Under the pieces are notes generated by a model. That model had not been told where the DNA came from. It made no database searches and saw only the letters and a program-made list of their open reading frames with translations. Below are positions 1 to 6,729 of a stretch of 11,183 bases of DNA, in pieces. Position 1 is the first letter of the stretch, and the number at the start of each line of letters is the position of its first letter. Made by a program: the position numbers and the translations under genes. Origin of the DNA: CAWBRT01 sp050015355 (lineage in GTDB: Bacteria > Acidobacteriota > Terriglobia > Terriglobales > Acidobacteriaceae); the NCBI GenBank assembly GCA_050015355.1, contig JBEKBO010000136.1:1-11183 (forward strand), read 5' to 3'.

Positions 1-2026
1 CCGGCAGAATGCCCTTTCCTTCTTTCCCCGTGCTCTCGGCGACAAGCTGCTCAATCCACAGACCCACGGAGGCGACCGGTTCGGAGGCGATCAGGGTAAG
101 CTTGTCGCGGCCCTGCCGCGCGCAACCCGCCAGCATTGCGCCAAGCCGGACAGCGGGATTGTCTTGCGCAGGAACGGATGCGCCGCACGCCTGCACCATG
201 CGTTCAGCCCGTTCGAGCAGCACTCTGACATCTCCGCCCATGACGGCAAACGGAACCATGCCGAAGAAAGATAGCGCCGAATAGCGTCCGCCGATATCGG
301 CAGGATTCAGAAACACTCGCCGGAAGTTGTCTTGCCTGGCGTCGGCGACCAATTGAGTGTCGGGATCGGTGATCGCCACGAAGTTGCGGCCCGCCTTGTC
401 TCCGAGCTTCTCCTTCACACGCGCATAGAAATAACGGTGAAACATGCGCGGCTCGGTCGTGGTGCCCGACTTCGAAGCCACAATGAACAGCGTCTTCTCG
501 ACCTGAATCTTCTGTTCCAGAGCGCGCACCGCTCCGACCACTGTGGAATCGAGCACATAAAGCCGGGGATATCCGGCGAGGTTGCCGAAGCTGCGGGCGA
601 ACACTTCCGGGCAGAGACTTGACCCTCCCATGCCGAGCACGACGGCGTACTCGAATCCCTCGCGGCGGATCTCGGCGGCAAATGCCTTCAGATCCTCCGC
701 GTTCATCAGCAGCAACTTGGCGACGTCAAGCCAGCCAAGCGCATTGCCGATGATCTTCTGGTGCTCCGGGTCAGACTTCCAGGTGGTGGCGTCCTTGCTC
801 CAGATGCGCTTAGGCAGATTATTGTCGCTGGCCTGGCGGAGCGCGGCGTCAATCGCGGATTTCACATCTCCAGCGCTGTCGGAGCGGCGCGCGCCGGTCG
901 CCGCGAATTTCTTTCTCTCCTCCTCGACTGCGGCGAGCAGGCTTCGGAAAGAATCGGCAAAAGCCTTCACGCCCTCCTGCGTCAGCTCGTCGGTAATCTC
1001 CTTGAAATCGATGCCGAGCGATTTCAACTGCTCGAAGACGCGCTTTGCGTCGGCCAGGCCCGCTTCCAGCGTCGGGGTGACCTCGCCGTGATCGAGAAAG
1101 GCCTTCAGCGTCTGGGGAGGAACGGTGTTTACCGTCTCCGAACCAATCAGCGAATCCACATAATAGACATCGCTGTACTTCGGGTTCTTGGTGCCGGTCG
1201 AGGCCCACAACGGACGCTGCACACGGGCATTCAACTTGCGCAACTCGGCGAATCGCTTGCCGTGGAAAATCTCTTTAAACGCCTTGTAGGCGAGCTTGGC
1301 GTTGGCAATCGCAGCCTTGCCGAACAGCTCGCGGGCAGCGGCGTGCTGTTGCGCCCGCTTGGGATCGTCGAGCACTTTCTGCAAACGCTTTTCCGTCGAG
1401 ACATCGATGCGGCTCACGAAGAAGCTGGCAACCGAGGCGGCATGGTCGATTGGCTTTCCTTCGGCGACGCGCCGCTCCAGGCCGCGAATGTAGGCTTCCG
1501 TGACTTCGCGATAGCGCTCAACCGAGAAGATCAAGGTGACGTTGACATTGATGCCCTCGGAAGTGAGCTGCTCAATCGCGCCGAGGCCCTCCTTGGTCGC
1601 GGGAACCTTGACCAGAACATTTGTCCGATGCAGCTCACGGTGCAGCTTGCGCGCCTCAGTCATGGTCGCCTCGGCGTCGAAGGCCAGCTCCGGCGAGACT
1701 TCGATGCTGACAAATCCGTCACCGCCCTTGGCCGCCTCGTAGACCGGGAGGAAGAGATCGGCCGCGGCGGCAATGTCTTCGAGCATCAGGGCCTGGTTGA
1801 TTTCCGCGGCGGACTTGTCTTCGCGGGCCAAACGCTGGATGGCGTCGTCGTAGGCGTCGCTTCCCGTGATTGCCTTCTGGAAGATCGTCGGGTTCGAGGT
1901 CAACCCCAGAACCTCGCCTGCCTCGATCATGCGGCGCAACTCTCCGGTGGTGATCAGGCTGCGCTCCATTTGATCAAACCACAGGCTCTGCCCAAGCTTT
2001 TTCAGTTCGCTCACTCTATTTGTCAT
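1..2026 (-). CDS. tal-pgi: Bifunctional transaldolase / glucose-6-phosphate isomerase (partial, C-terminus off left edge)
   Basis: Fused cytosolic enzyme. Transaldolase moves a dihydroxyacetone unit between sedoheptulose-7-P and glyceraldehyde-3-P; the second domain interconverts glucose-6-P and fructose-6-P. The frame is open from ATG 2026 to the edge, giving 675 visible codons of an expected total of about 950. Residues 1 to about 365 are transaldolase: SLWFDQM with Asp18, GLTSNPTIF at 41-49, and NVLVKVPAT holding the Schiff-base lysine K140. From about residue 390 comes a phosphoglucose isomerase SIS fold: GMGGSSLCPE from residue 465, SKSGTTTEP from 518 (phosphate-binding loop), and ESTGKEGKGILP from 664, where the window ends. 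The start follows a GAGAG motif and overlaps the end of rpiB by 11 bases, so translation is probably coupled. The fusion is a known family (Gluconobacter, acidobacteria), not an artefact: one frame runs through both domains. I assigned the domain boundary by eye. Confidence 0.95.
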   Translation of the reverse strand, partial: MTNRVSELKKLGQSLWFDQMERSLITTGELRRMIEAGEVLGLTSNPTIFQKAITGSDAYDDAIQRLAREDKSAAEINQALMLEDIAAAADLFLPVYEAAKGGDGFVSIEVSPELAFDAEATMTEARKLHRELHRTNVLVKVPATKEGLGAIEQLTSEGINVNVTLIFSVERYREVTEAYIRGLERRVAEGKPIDHAASVASFFVSRIDVSTEKRLQKVLDDPKRAQQHAAARELFGKAAIANAKLAYKAFKEIFHGKRFAELRKLNARVQRPLWASTGTKNPKYSDVYYVDSLIGSETVNTVPPQTLKAFLDHGEVTPTLEAGLADAKRVFEQLKSLGIDFKEITDELTQEGVKAFADSFRSLLAAVEEERKKFAATGARRSDSAGDVKSAIDAALRQASDNNLPKRIWSKDATTWKSDPEHQKIIGNALGWLDVAKLLLMNAEDLKAFAAEIRREGFEYAVVLGMGGSSLCPEVFARSFGNLAGYPRLYVLDSTVVGAVRALEQKIQVEKTLFIVASKSGTTTEPRMFHRYFYARVKEKLGDKAGRNFVAITDPDTQLVADARQDNFRRVFLNPADIGGRYSALSFFGMVPFAVMGGDVRVLLERAERMVQACGASVPAQDNPAVRLGAMLAGCARQGRDKLTLIASEPVASVGLWIEQLVAESTGKEGKGILP

Positions 2027-2489
2027 GGCTCTCTCTCACACACCAATTGTCTTCTATCGTATGAATCTTATCCAAGCGGCGCACGTGACGCTCCTCGCCG
2101 GTGAAGCGGGCGTTCAGGAACGTGTGTACCAGATCAATCGCAAGGCTGGGCCCGACGACCCGCGCTCCCAGGCAAAGCACGTTCATGTTGTCGTGCTCCA
2201 CTCCCTGATGCGCGCTGTAAGCGTCGTGGCACATGCAGGCACGTATGCCGCGAAACTTGTTGGCCGCCGCCGTAACCCCGACGCCGCTGCCGCATACTAA
2301 AAGTCCGCGCTCGACTCTGCCGGCCTGCACGGCTTCGGCCACCAGCTTGGCGTAATCCGGATAGTCGTCCGGCACGTCGCCTCTGTCGGCGCCGAAGTCC
2401 AGCACTTCATGGCCGGCCGTTTGCAGTTCCTGCACGATCATTTTATTCAGCGGAAAGCCGGCGTGATCAGCGCCGACGGCGATCTTCAT
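2016..2489 (-). CDS. rpiB: Ribose-5-phosphate isomerase B
   Basis: Interconverts ribose-5-phosphate and ribulose-5-phosphate in the non-oxidative pentose phosphate pathway, in the cytosol. The 157-residue length is normal for RpiB/LacAB-type isomerases. The family signature is complete: GADHAG at 6-11 (Asp8, His9), the catalytic cysteine C66 in VCGSGVGVT with Thr73, HDNMNVL with His99, and a C-terminal arginine cluster (R134, R137, R138) that binds phosphate in the family. The ATG at 2489 overlaps the tkt stop as ATGA, so it is co-transcribed and probably translationally coupled with transketolase. Its own stop lies inside the start region of tal-pgi. About 10 residues after IHTIED appear to be a non-conserved tail. 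RpiB-type enzymes can also act on allose-6-P, but the neighbours argue for the pentose role. Confidence 0.96.
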   Translation of the reverse strand: MKIAVGADHAGFPLNKMIVQELQTAGHEVLDFGADRGDVPDDYPDYAKLVAEAVQAGRVERGLLVCGSGVGVTAAANKFRGIRACMCHDAYSAHQGVEHDNMNVLCLGARVVGPSLAIDLVHTFLNARFTGEERHVRRLDKIHTIEDNWCVRESHDK

Positions 2490-4510
2490 ACCCGTGCCTT
2501 TGTGCGCTCCAGTACGCTGAGTGCCGCCTCCACTACGTGCTCAGGGGTGAAGCCAAAGTGTTTGAACAGATCCTTGGCCGGCGCGGACGCGCCGAAATCG
2601 TCGCGTCCGATCGCCAGACCATCGGGTCCCACGTATCTCCACCACGCCATGGTTGAACCCGCCTCCACCGACACCCGGGCCGGGATGGAAGCGGGCAGAA
2701 CAGACCGCTTATACGTCTCGTCCTGCTCCTCGAAAATTTCCCACGAGGGCATGCTGACGACGCGCGTCCGCACGCCTTGTTGCTCCAGCTTCTCAAAGGC
2801 CGCCACGCACAATTGCAACTCCGAACCCGTGCCCATCAGAATCACTTCGGGATTCTTGCTCTCTATCAGCACGTAGGCCCCGCGATGCAATCCGGAGGCG
2901 GATGCCATGCGGCTGCGATCATAGGTCGGAATCGCCTGGCGGGTAAGCGCCAGCGCGGTTGGACCCTTCGCCGAGCCGATGGCGTAGCGCCACGACTCCA
3001 CCGTTTCGTTGGCATCTCCCGGCCGAATCACCGTGAGACCTGGAATGGAGCGCAAGGCTGTCAGGTGCTCAATCGGCTGGTGCGTGGGACCGTCTTCTCC
3101 AAGGCCGATCGAATCGTGGGTGAACACATAGGTGACGGGCAGGCGCATGATCGCCGCCAGCCGCATGGGAGGGCGCATGTAATCGGAAAACACCATGAAG
3201 GTTGAGCCAAAGACTCGCAGCCTGGAAAGGCACATGCCGTTCAGGATGGAGCCCATGCCGTGCTCGCGGATGCCAAAATGCATGTTGCGCCCCGCGGTCT
3301 GGCGCTCGAACGAAGGCTCAGTGCCGATCACGGTTCTCGTCGAAGGCGACAGATCCGCCGCGCCGCCCATAAACCAGGGCAGATGCTCGGCGATGGCGTT
3401 CTCGACCTTGCCTCCCGATTCGCGCGTGGCCATGCCTTTTGCGTCGGCGGGAAACACCGGAATCTTGCTATCCCAGCCTTCAGGCAGGCGGCCGGCTTGC
3501 AGCGTCTCCCACTCCGCGGCCAAGTCTGGAAAAGCCTTGCGGTATGCCGCGTACTTCTGCTTCCATTCCTGTTCCTGGCGGGCGCCCCGGTCCATGGCCT
3601 TGCGCATGTGGCTTTCAACCTCGGGCGGGACAAGAAACGTCTTATCCTCGGGCCAACCGTAGTTGCGCTTTGCCGCCCGCACCTGGTCTTCGCCCAGGGG
3701 TTCGCCGTGGGCTTCCTTGGTGTCCTGCCGTTTGGGCGCGCCGTAACCGATATGCGTCCTCACCATAATAAGGTTTGGTTTCGCCTGCTGCTGATGCGCC
3801 TTGGCAATCGCGGAACGCAGCGAGTCCAGGTCATTGACATCGTCCACGTTCAACACGTTCCAGCCGTACGCCTGGTAGCGCTTGCCCACGTCCTCGGAAA
3901 ACGCCAGTTCAGTGTCGCCCTCGATGGTGATGTGGTTGTTGTCGTAGAACATGGTTAGCTTCGACAGCCCAAGGTGGCCGGCCAATGAGGAAGCTTCACC
4001 GGAAACGCCTTCCATGAGGTCGCCGTCACCGCAGATGGCGTAGACGCCGTAATCCACTATCGGATGGCCCTCACGATTGAAATGGGCAGCCAGCCAACGC
4101 TGGGCGATCGCCATTCCAACCGCATTGCCAACGCCCTGCCCGAGCGGGCCGGTGGTCGTCTCCACGCCCGGCGTCAAGCCGTGCTCCGGATGCCCCGGCG
4201 TCTTCGAATCCCACTGCCGGAATTGCTTGAGATCCTCCAGCGTCAAGCCGAACCCCGTCAAAAAAAGGACGGAATAGAGCAGCATGGAAGCATGCCCATT
4301 GGAGAGAACAAAGCGGTCTCGATTGGGCCAATCAGGGTTGCCGGGATTGTAGTGAAGGTATTCATCGAACAAGAGATAGGCCAGCGGCGCCAAAGCCATT
4401 GGAGTTCCCGGATGACCGCTGTTCGCCTTCTGGACCGCGTCCATCGACAAAGTGCGAATCGTGTTGATTGCAAGTAACTCCAGATCCTGCTGTTTGGTCG
4501 AGCTTGCCAT
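2486..4510 (-). CDS. tkt: Transketolase
   Basis: Thiamine-diphosphate enzyme that transfers two-carbon units between xylulose-5-P and ribose-5-P or erythrose-4-P. At 674 residues it is full length. In order: the N-terminal ThDP-binding domain with SGHPGTP (31-37, His33), SNGHAS (70-75, His73), and the cofactor motif GDGDLMEG (161-168) ending in DNN (190-192); then the pyrimidine domain with GIREHG (413-418), whose E416 is the family's ThDP-activating glutamate, the aromatic FSDYMRP (441-447), and THDSIGLGEDGPTHQP (464-479); then the C-terminal domain. The ATG at 4510 is preceded by a strong GAGGAG motif 4-9 bases upstream, which fixes the start. It is the first gene of tkt-rpiB-tal/pgi and overlaps rpiB by 4 bases. 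A promoter and paired palindromes lie 90-155 bases upstream. Transketolase-like DXP synthase is excluded by length and motifs. Confidence 0.98.
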   Translation of the reverse strand: MASSTKQQDLELLAINTIRTLSMDAVQKANSGHPGTPMALAPLAYLLFDEYLHYNPGNPDWPNRDRFVLSNGHASMLLYSVLFLTGFGLTLEDLKQFRQWDSKTPGHPEHGLTPGVETTTGPLGQGVGNAVGMAIAQRWLAAHFNREGHPIVDYGVYAICGDGDLMEGVSGEASSLAGHLGLSKLTMFYDNNHITIEGDTELAFSEDVGKRYQAYGWNVLNVDDVNDLDSLRSAIAKAHQQQAKPNLIMVRTHIGYGAPKRQDTKEAHGEPLGEDQVRAAKRNYGWPEDKTFLVPPEVESHMRKAMDRGARQEQEWKQKYAAYRKAFPDLAAEWETLQAGRLPEGWDSKIPVFPADAKGMATRESGGKVENAIAEHLPWFMGGAADLSPSTRTVIGTEPSFERQTAGRNMHFGIREHGMGSILNGMCLSRLRVFGSTFMVFSDYMRPPMRLAAIMRLPVTYVFTHDSIGLGEDGPTHQPIEHLTALRSIPGLTVIRPGDANETVESWRYAIGSAKGPTALALTRQAIPTYDRSRMASASGLHRGAYVLIESKNPEVILMGTGSELQLCVAAFEKLEQQGVRTRVVSMPSWEIFEEQDETYKRSVLPASIPARVSVEAGSTMAWWRYVGPDGLAIGRDDFGASAPAKDLFKHFGFTPEHVVEAALSVLERTKARV

Positions 4511-4596
4511 GCCTCTCCTCGTGCGCTTGCGATATCACTGGACCGGTAAGAAACCCCGTTGGCTACGTTCCCAATCTCCTTAGAACTACGTTGATC

Positions 4597-4625
4597 ACTG
4601 TAGGATTCTTGGAGTGCTGCGTCAA
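4597..4625 (-). promoter_or_regulatory. Sigma70-type promoter of the tkt-rpiB-tal/pgi operon
   Basis: Reading the minus strand, a -35 box TTGACG (4625-4620) is followed by exactly 17 bases and a -10 box TACAGT (4602-4597). Transcription would start near 4590, leaving an untranslated leader of about 80 bases before ATG 4510. The box match and spacing are seen in the sequence; promoter activity is inferred. Confidence 0.6.
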
Positions 4626-4633
4626 ATTTGAGC

Positions 4634-4664
4634 CTGCCGCGGCAGATTTTCCGCTGCCCGGCAG
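4634..4664. promoter_or_regulatory. Pair of CTGCC/GGCAG palindromes upstream of the tkt promoter
   Basis: Two inverted repeats with the same half-site lie side by side: the perfect 12-bp palindrome CTGCCGCGGCAG (4634-4645) and CTGCCCGGCAG (4654-4664). Their centres are about 19.5 bp apart, close to two helical turns, and the nearer one ends 8 bp upstream of the -35 box. This is a typical geometry for a dimeric regulator binding twice on one face of the helix. No T-run follows on either strand, so a terminator is less likely. No regulator can be named. Confidence 0.35.
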
Positions 4665-4762
4665 GGACCGGCGAGCTGCTGAAAAACAACTTCCGGGCAA
4701 GGCGAGCCCACAACAATTTGTGCTCTTCACTCCGACTTACACGTCCTGCAAGCCGCCTCAAC

Positions 4763-5041
4763 TCACAAAACCCGGAGCATTGAATTTGCATCGAAACTCG
4801 TTAGGCGGTTGAAGGGCGTCGCTAACAGTGATGCAAGTTCGCTTGCGCGGGAAGCATCCTGTTTTAGTGACCTTGTCCGGCAGCTCTCCCAGGCTGTTTG
4901 TCTGAATAGCCGGGCCAGCGAGAGTACAATCGGCAGCATGGACGCCAATAAGATGGCAGCTAGAGCGACGAATCCCTCGGCAAAGTCCACCGTACCCAAA
5001 CCGTTGAGCCCAAGAACCGTGCGCGTACAGGGCGGTTGCAT
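4763..5041 (-). CDS. Possible small single-helix membrane protein (hypothetical)
   Basis: I do not recognise this protein. From ATG 5041 the frame gives 92 residues. A hydrophobic stretch at about residues 20-44 (core FVALAAILLASMLPIVLSL) is long enough for one transmembrane helix. It is followed by a basic, polar tail, which would place the C-terminus in the cytosol by the positive-inside rule. In its favour: GGGAG sits 5 bases before the ATG, and the frame has a protein-like hydrophobic and polar organisation. Against it: it starts only 31 bases from the divergent csgG-like gene, so each gene would need a promoter inside the other, and a candidate promoter for the plus-strand gene lies within this ORF. 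It may be chance coding in a regulatory region. Confidence 0.38.
   Translation of the reverse strand: MQPPCTRTVLGLNGLGTVDFAEGFVALAAILLASMLPIVLSLARLFRQTAWESCRTRSLKQDASRASELASLLATPFNRLTSFDANSMLRVL
4925..4930 (+). promoter_or_regulatory. Candidate -10 box for the csgG-like gene
   Basis: TACAAT is a near-consensus -10 element on the plus strand, 143 bases before ATG 5073. No well-spaced -35 is visible: TTGTCT at 4898-4903 would give a 21-base spacer, which is too long for a standard sigma70 promoter. Recorded because nothing better lies upstream of the gene; weak on its own. Confidence 0.22.
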
Positions 5042-5060
5042 GTAGCTCCCTTTGCGGATC

Positions 5061-5070
5061 AGGAGGAGGA
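5061..5070 (+). promoter_or_regulatory. Ribosome binding site that fixes the csgG-like start at 5073
   Basis: AGGAGGAGGA ends two bases before ATG 5073, so an AGGAGG core sits at normal spacing. The in-frame upstream start at 5052 (seven codons earlier) would put this purine run inside the coding region and place Arg-rich residues ahead of a normal signal peptide. The start at 5073 is therefore preferred. Confidence 0.8.
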
Positions 5071-5072
5071 GT

Positions 5073-6089
5073 ATGAAAAGGCTTCTGGCGTTGGTTGCGA
5101 TCGCGGTATTCACGTTTCAGTGCGCTGGACGATTGGTCGCCCAGTCGTCCCCAACGGACGCGCCGCAAGCGGCGCGTGCCCACAAGATTCGCGTTGCCAT
5201 CTTCGATTTTGACTACGGCACCGTGCATAGAGACGTCTATTCGCTGTTTGGGTCCGACATCGATGTCGGCAAAGGCATCTCCGACATGCTGGTCACCTAC
5301 CTGGTGAAAGATGGGACCTATTCGGTAATCGAGCGAAAGGCCCTCGACAAGATTCTGGCGGAACAAAATTTCTCCAACAGCGATCGAGCGAACCCGACCA
5401 GCGCCGCGAGGATCGGCAAGATACTCGGTGTCGATGCCATTATTGTCGGCAGTGTCACGCAGTTCGGCGGAGAGAATAAGAATACAAACGTCGGCGGCGC
5501 CGGAGGCAGATTCGGCGGCTTTGGGGTCGGCGGCTTTGGCCATAAATCATCGAAGGCCAATGTGGGTATCGACGCCCGGATTGTGGACACCACTACCGGC
5601 GAAATTCTGGCGGTTGCTACCGGCAAGGGCGAATCGAAGCGCGAGAGTACGAGCCTGCTCGGCGGCGGCGGCAGTTGGCGCGGCTTTGGCGCCGGTGGAG
5701 TCAACTTCGGCAGCAGCGATTTTCAGCAAACGATTATCGGCGAGGCAACCAAGGCCGCCGTCGAGCAAATGAGCATAGAGGTGATCGCGGGCAACGGCAA
5801 ACTCCAGACTCATACGGTCGTCGTGCAAGGGGTGGTGGCTGCGGTCGATGGCGGGCAGGTTATCCTGAATGTGGGCGGCAAGGCGGGAATCAAGGTCGGA
5901 GATCAATTCAGCGTGGAGCGCGTGACCAGAGAGATCAAAGACCCGGCGACCGGCCAGGTGATTCGGCGTCTGGCAACTCCGCTTGGAGTCGTGCAGGCGA
6001 CCGATGTCGATGATCTTTCCGCTGTCTGCCGCATTGTCTCCGGAACCGATTTCAAGCCCGGCGACGCCGTAAAGACCTTGGCACAGTGA
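5073..6089 (+). CDS. Secreted CsgG-family protein with C-terminal FlgT_C-like domain
   Basis: 338 residues from ATG 5073. The N-terminus is a signal peptide: MKR, a hydrophobic core to about residue 15, and probable cleavage at LVA/QSS (after A24). Cys17 is not in a good lipobox, so unlike E. coli CsgG it may not be a lipoprotein. Residues 38-235 match the CsgG/HfaB fold: KIRVAIFDFDYGTV, VIERKALDKILAEQ (85-98), KILGVDAIIVGSVTQFGGE (116-134) and RIVDTTTGEILAVATGKGE (169-187). Two glycine-rich runs, 138-157 and 197-213, fall where CsgG has its membrane-spanning beta hairpins. Residues 250-336 (KAGIKVGDQFSVERV, then GVVQATDV) resemble the FlgT_C domain often paired with CsgG domains. CsgG forms the curli secretion pore, but no curlin, csgE or csgF genes are near, so the role here is an envelope protein of unknown substrate. 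It is transcribed alone. The domain calls rest on recognised motifs. Confidence 0.85.
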   Translation: MKRLLALVAIAVFTFQCAGRLVAQSSPTDAPQAARAHKIRVAIFDFDYGTVHRDVYSLFGSDIDVGKGISDMLVTYLVKDGTYSVIERKALDKILAEQNFSNSDRANPTSAARIGKILGVDAIIVGSVTQFGGENKNTNVGGAGGRFGGFGVGGFGHKSSKANVGIDARIVDTTTGEILAVATGKGESKRESTSLLGGGGSWRGFGAGGVNFGSSDFQQTIIGEATKAAVEQMSIEVIAGNGKLQTHTVVVQGVVAAVDGGQVILNVGGKAGIKVGDQFSVERVTREIKDPATGQVIRRLATPLGVVQATDVDDLSAVCRIVSGTDFKPGDAVKTLAQ

Positions 6090-6130
6090 GGCAGCTATCG
6101 GGCTGACGGTGCTGACTACACCTCTCTCGA

Positions 6131-6147
6131 CTTCTCTTCAAGAGAAG
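6131..6147. repeat. Short inverted repeat after the csgG-like gene
   Basis: CTTCTCT, three bases, AGAGAAG: a perfect 7-bp stem about 40 bases past the csgG-like stop. No T-run follows on the plus strand, so it is at best a weak terminator or an mRNA 3' end stabiliser. I see no gene or other clear signal in 6090-6325. Confidence 0.3.
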
Positions 6148-6325
6148 GCCGCATCCGCTTCACGGGCTGCAAGGAACGCGGCGAAGCTGAGACTCCGGCG
6201 CGCGCAATGGTTGCGCATGCCGGGCAGACCGGTTGCGCCGGCCACAAGGTTATGATTTCAGCCAATGCCTGACCGTTCGCAGCCATCAGTGCATGCGGCA
6301 TGAGGAGGCAAACCAGAGCTGGTTA

Positions 6326-6354
6326 TTGACTGCGACCCTGTAGAGCGATAAGAT
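6326..6354 (+). promoter_or_regulatory. Sigma70-type promoter of the tRNA-fMet gene
   Basis: -35 TTGACT (6326-6331), exactly 17 bases, then -10 TAAGAT (6349-6354). This is among the best promoter matches in the window. Only five bases separate the -10 from the first mature tRNA base at 6360, so initiation would fall at or next to the mature 5' end (about 6360-6362), leaving almost no leader for RNase P to remove. Confidence 0.7.
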
Positions 6355-6359
6355 CATCT

Positions 6360-6437
<78 letters not shown>

Positions 6438-6457
6438 ATATCTGCTTCACAATGAGC

Positions 6458-6484
6458 GGCTTACAGATTCAGGGTCTGTAAGCC
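6458..6484. repeat. Perfect 10-bp hairpin just inside the element
   Basis: GGCTTACAGA, a 7-base loop, TCTGTAAGCC: a perfect 10-bp stem starting 22 bases past the tRNA CCA. It contains the stop codon of the doubtful minus-strand ORF at 6461-6718. It could act as a two-way barrier between tRNA and minus-strand transcripts, or as a recombinase or excisionase site. The plus side has only ATTTCC after it, so it is not a standard intrinsic terminator. Confidence 0.5.
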
Positions 6485-6718
6485 ATTTCCATTGATTGCA
6501 GTTAAGCTGACAAAATCCTCGGCTTTTTCATCAGTTCGCGAAGCACACGTAACGGTTTCTGCCTCAGCTTCAGCCTTCTGTACTGCTTGCGCTATGGCCG
6601 ATCCCGCCTTACGTGCGGCGTCCAGATTCTCGCTCCACTCCGGTTGACCACCGTAGACATCCAAAGTGAACGAGCCTGTGAACGCATGAAACTTACAGCC
6701 CGTCTCGCCTCGGTACAT
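6461..6718 (-). CDS. Doubtful small ORF inside the element (hypothetical or gene remnant)
   Basis: I do not recognise this product. From ATG 6718 it gives 85 residues; the same frame also continues to ATG 6775 inside the integrase gene. It is mostly polar, with an Ala/Glu-rich helical stretch (SAIAQAVQKAEAEAETVT, about residues 40-57). No good ribosome binding site precedes either start. The plus strand is closed by stops in this interval, so the ORF is not a shadow of a plus-strand gene. It points head-to-head away from the integrase, 11 bases from its start, and ends in the 10-bp hairpin beside the tRNA. It may be the 3' end of a cargo gene cut off by deletion. Confidence 0.3.
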   Translation of the reverse strand: MYRGETGCKFHAFTGSFTLDVYGGQPEWSENLDAARKAGSAIAQAVQKAEAEAETVTCASRTDEKAEDFVSLTAINGNGLQTLNL

Positions 6719-6729
6719 TTGAAGACTTT

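Noticed and set aside
761..2104. 447-residue plus-strand open frame
   Set aside because: It lies opposite the tal-pgi and rpiB genes, whose domain motifs are unmistakable; long antisense frames are expected in GC-rich coding DNA.
3260..3958. 232-residue plus-strand open frame
   Set aside because: Antisense shadow of transketolase with no domain-like sequence.
4634..4664. Terminator for the small minus-strand ORF
   Set aside because: Neither palindrome is followed by a T-run, and the pair sits directly against the tkt promoter, which fits operator sites better.
5052..5072. Upstream start for the csgG-like gene (MRIRRRS extension)
   Set aside because: The AGGAGGAGGA ribosome site lies downstream of it and the signal peptide begins properly at 5073.
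4758..5543. 261-residue minus-strand open frame across the intergenic region
   Set aside because: It is antisense to the conserved start and CsgG domain of the plus-strand gene, has a low-complexity composition, and lacks a ribosome binding site.
6116..6301. 61-residue minus-strand ORF between the csgG-like gene and the tRNA
   Set aside because: No ribosome binding site and no recognisable features; the CPAC pair alone is not enough.
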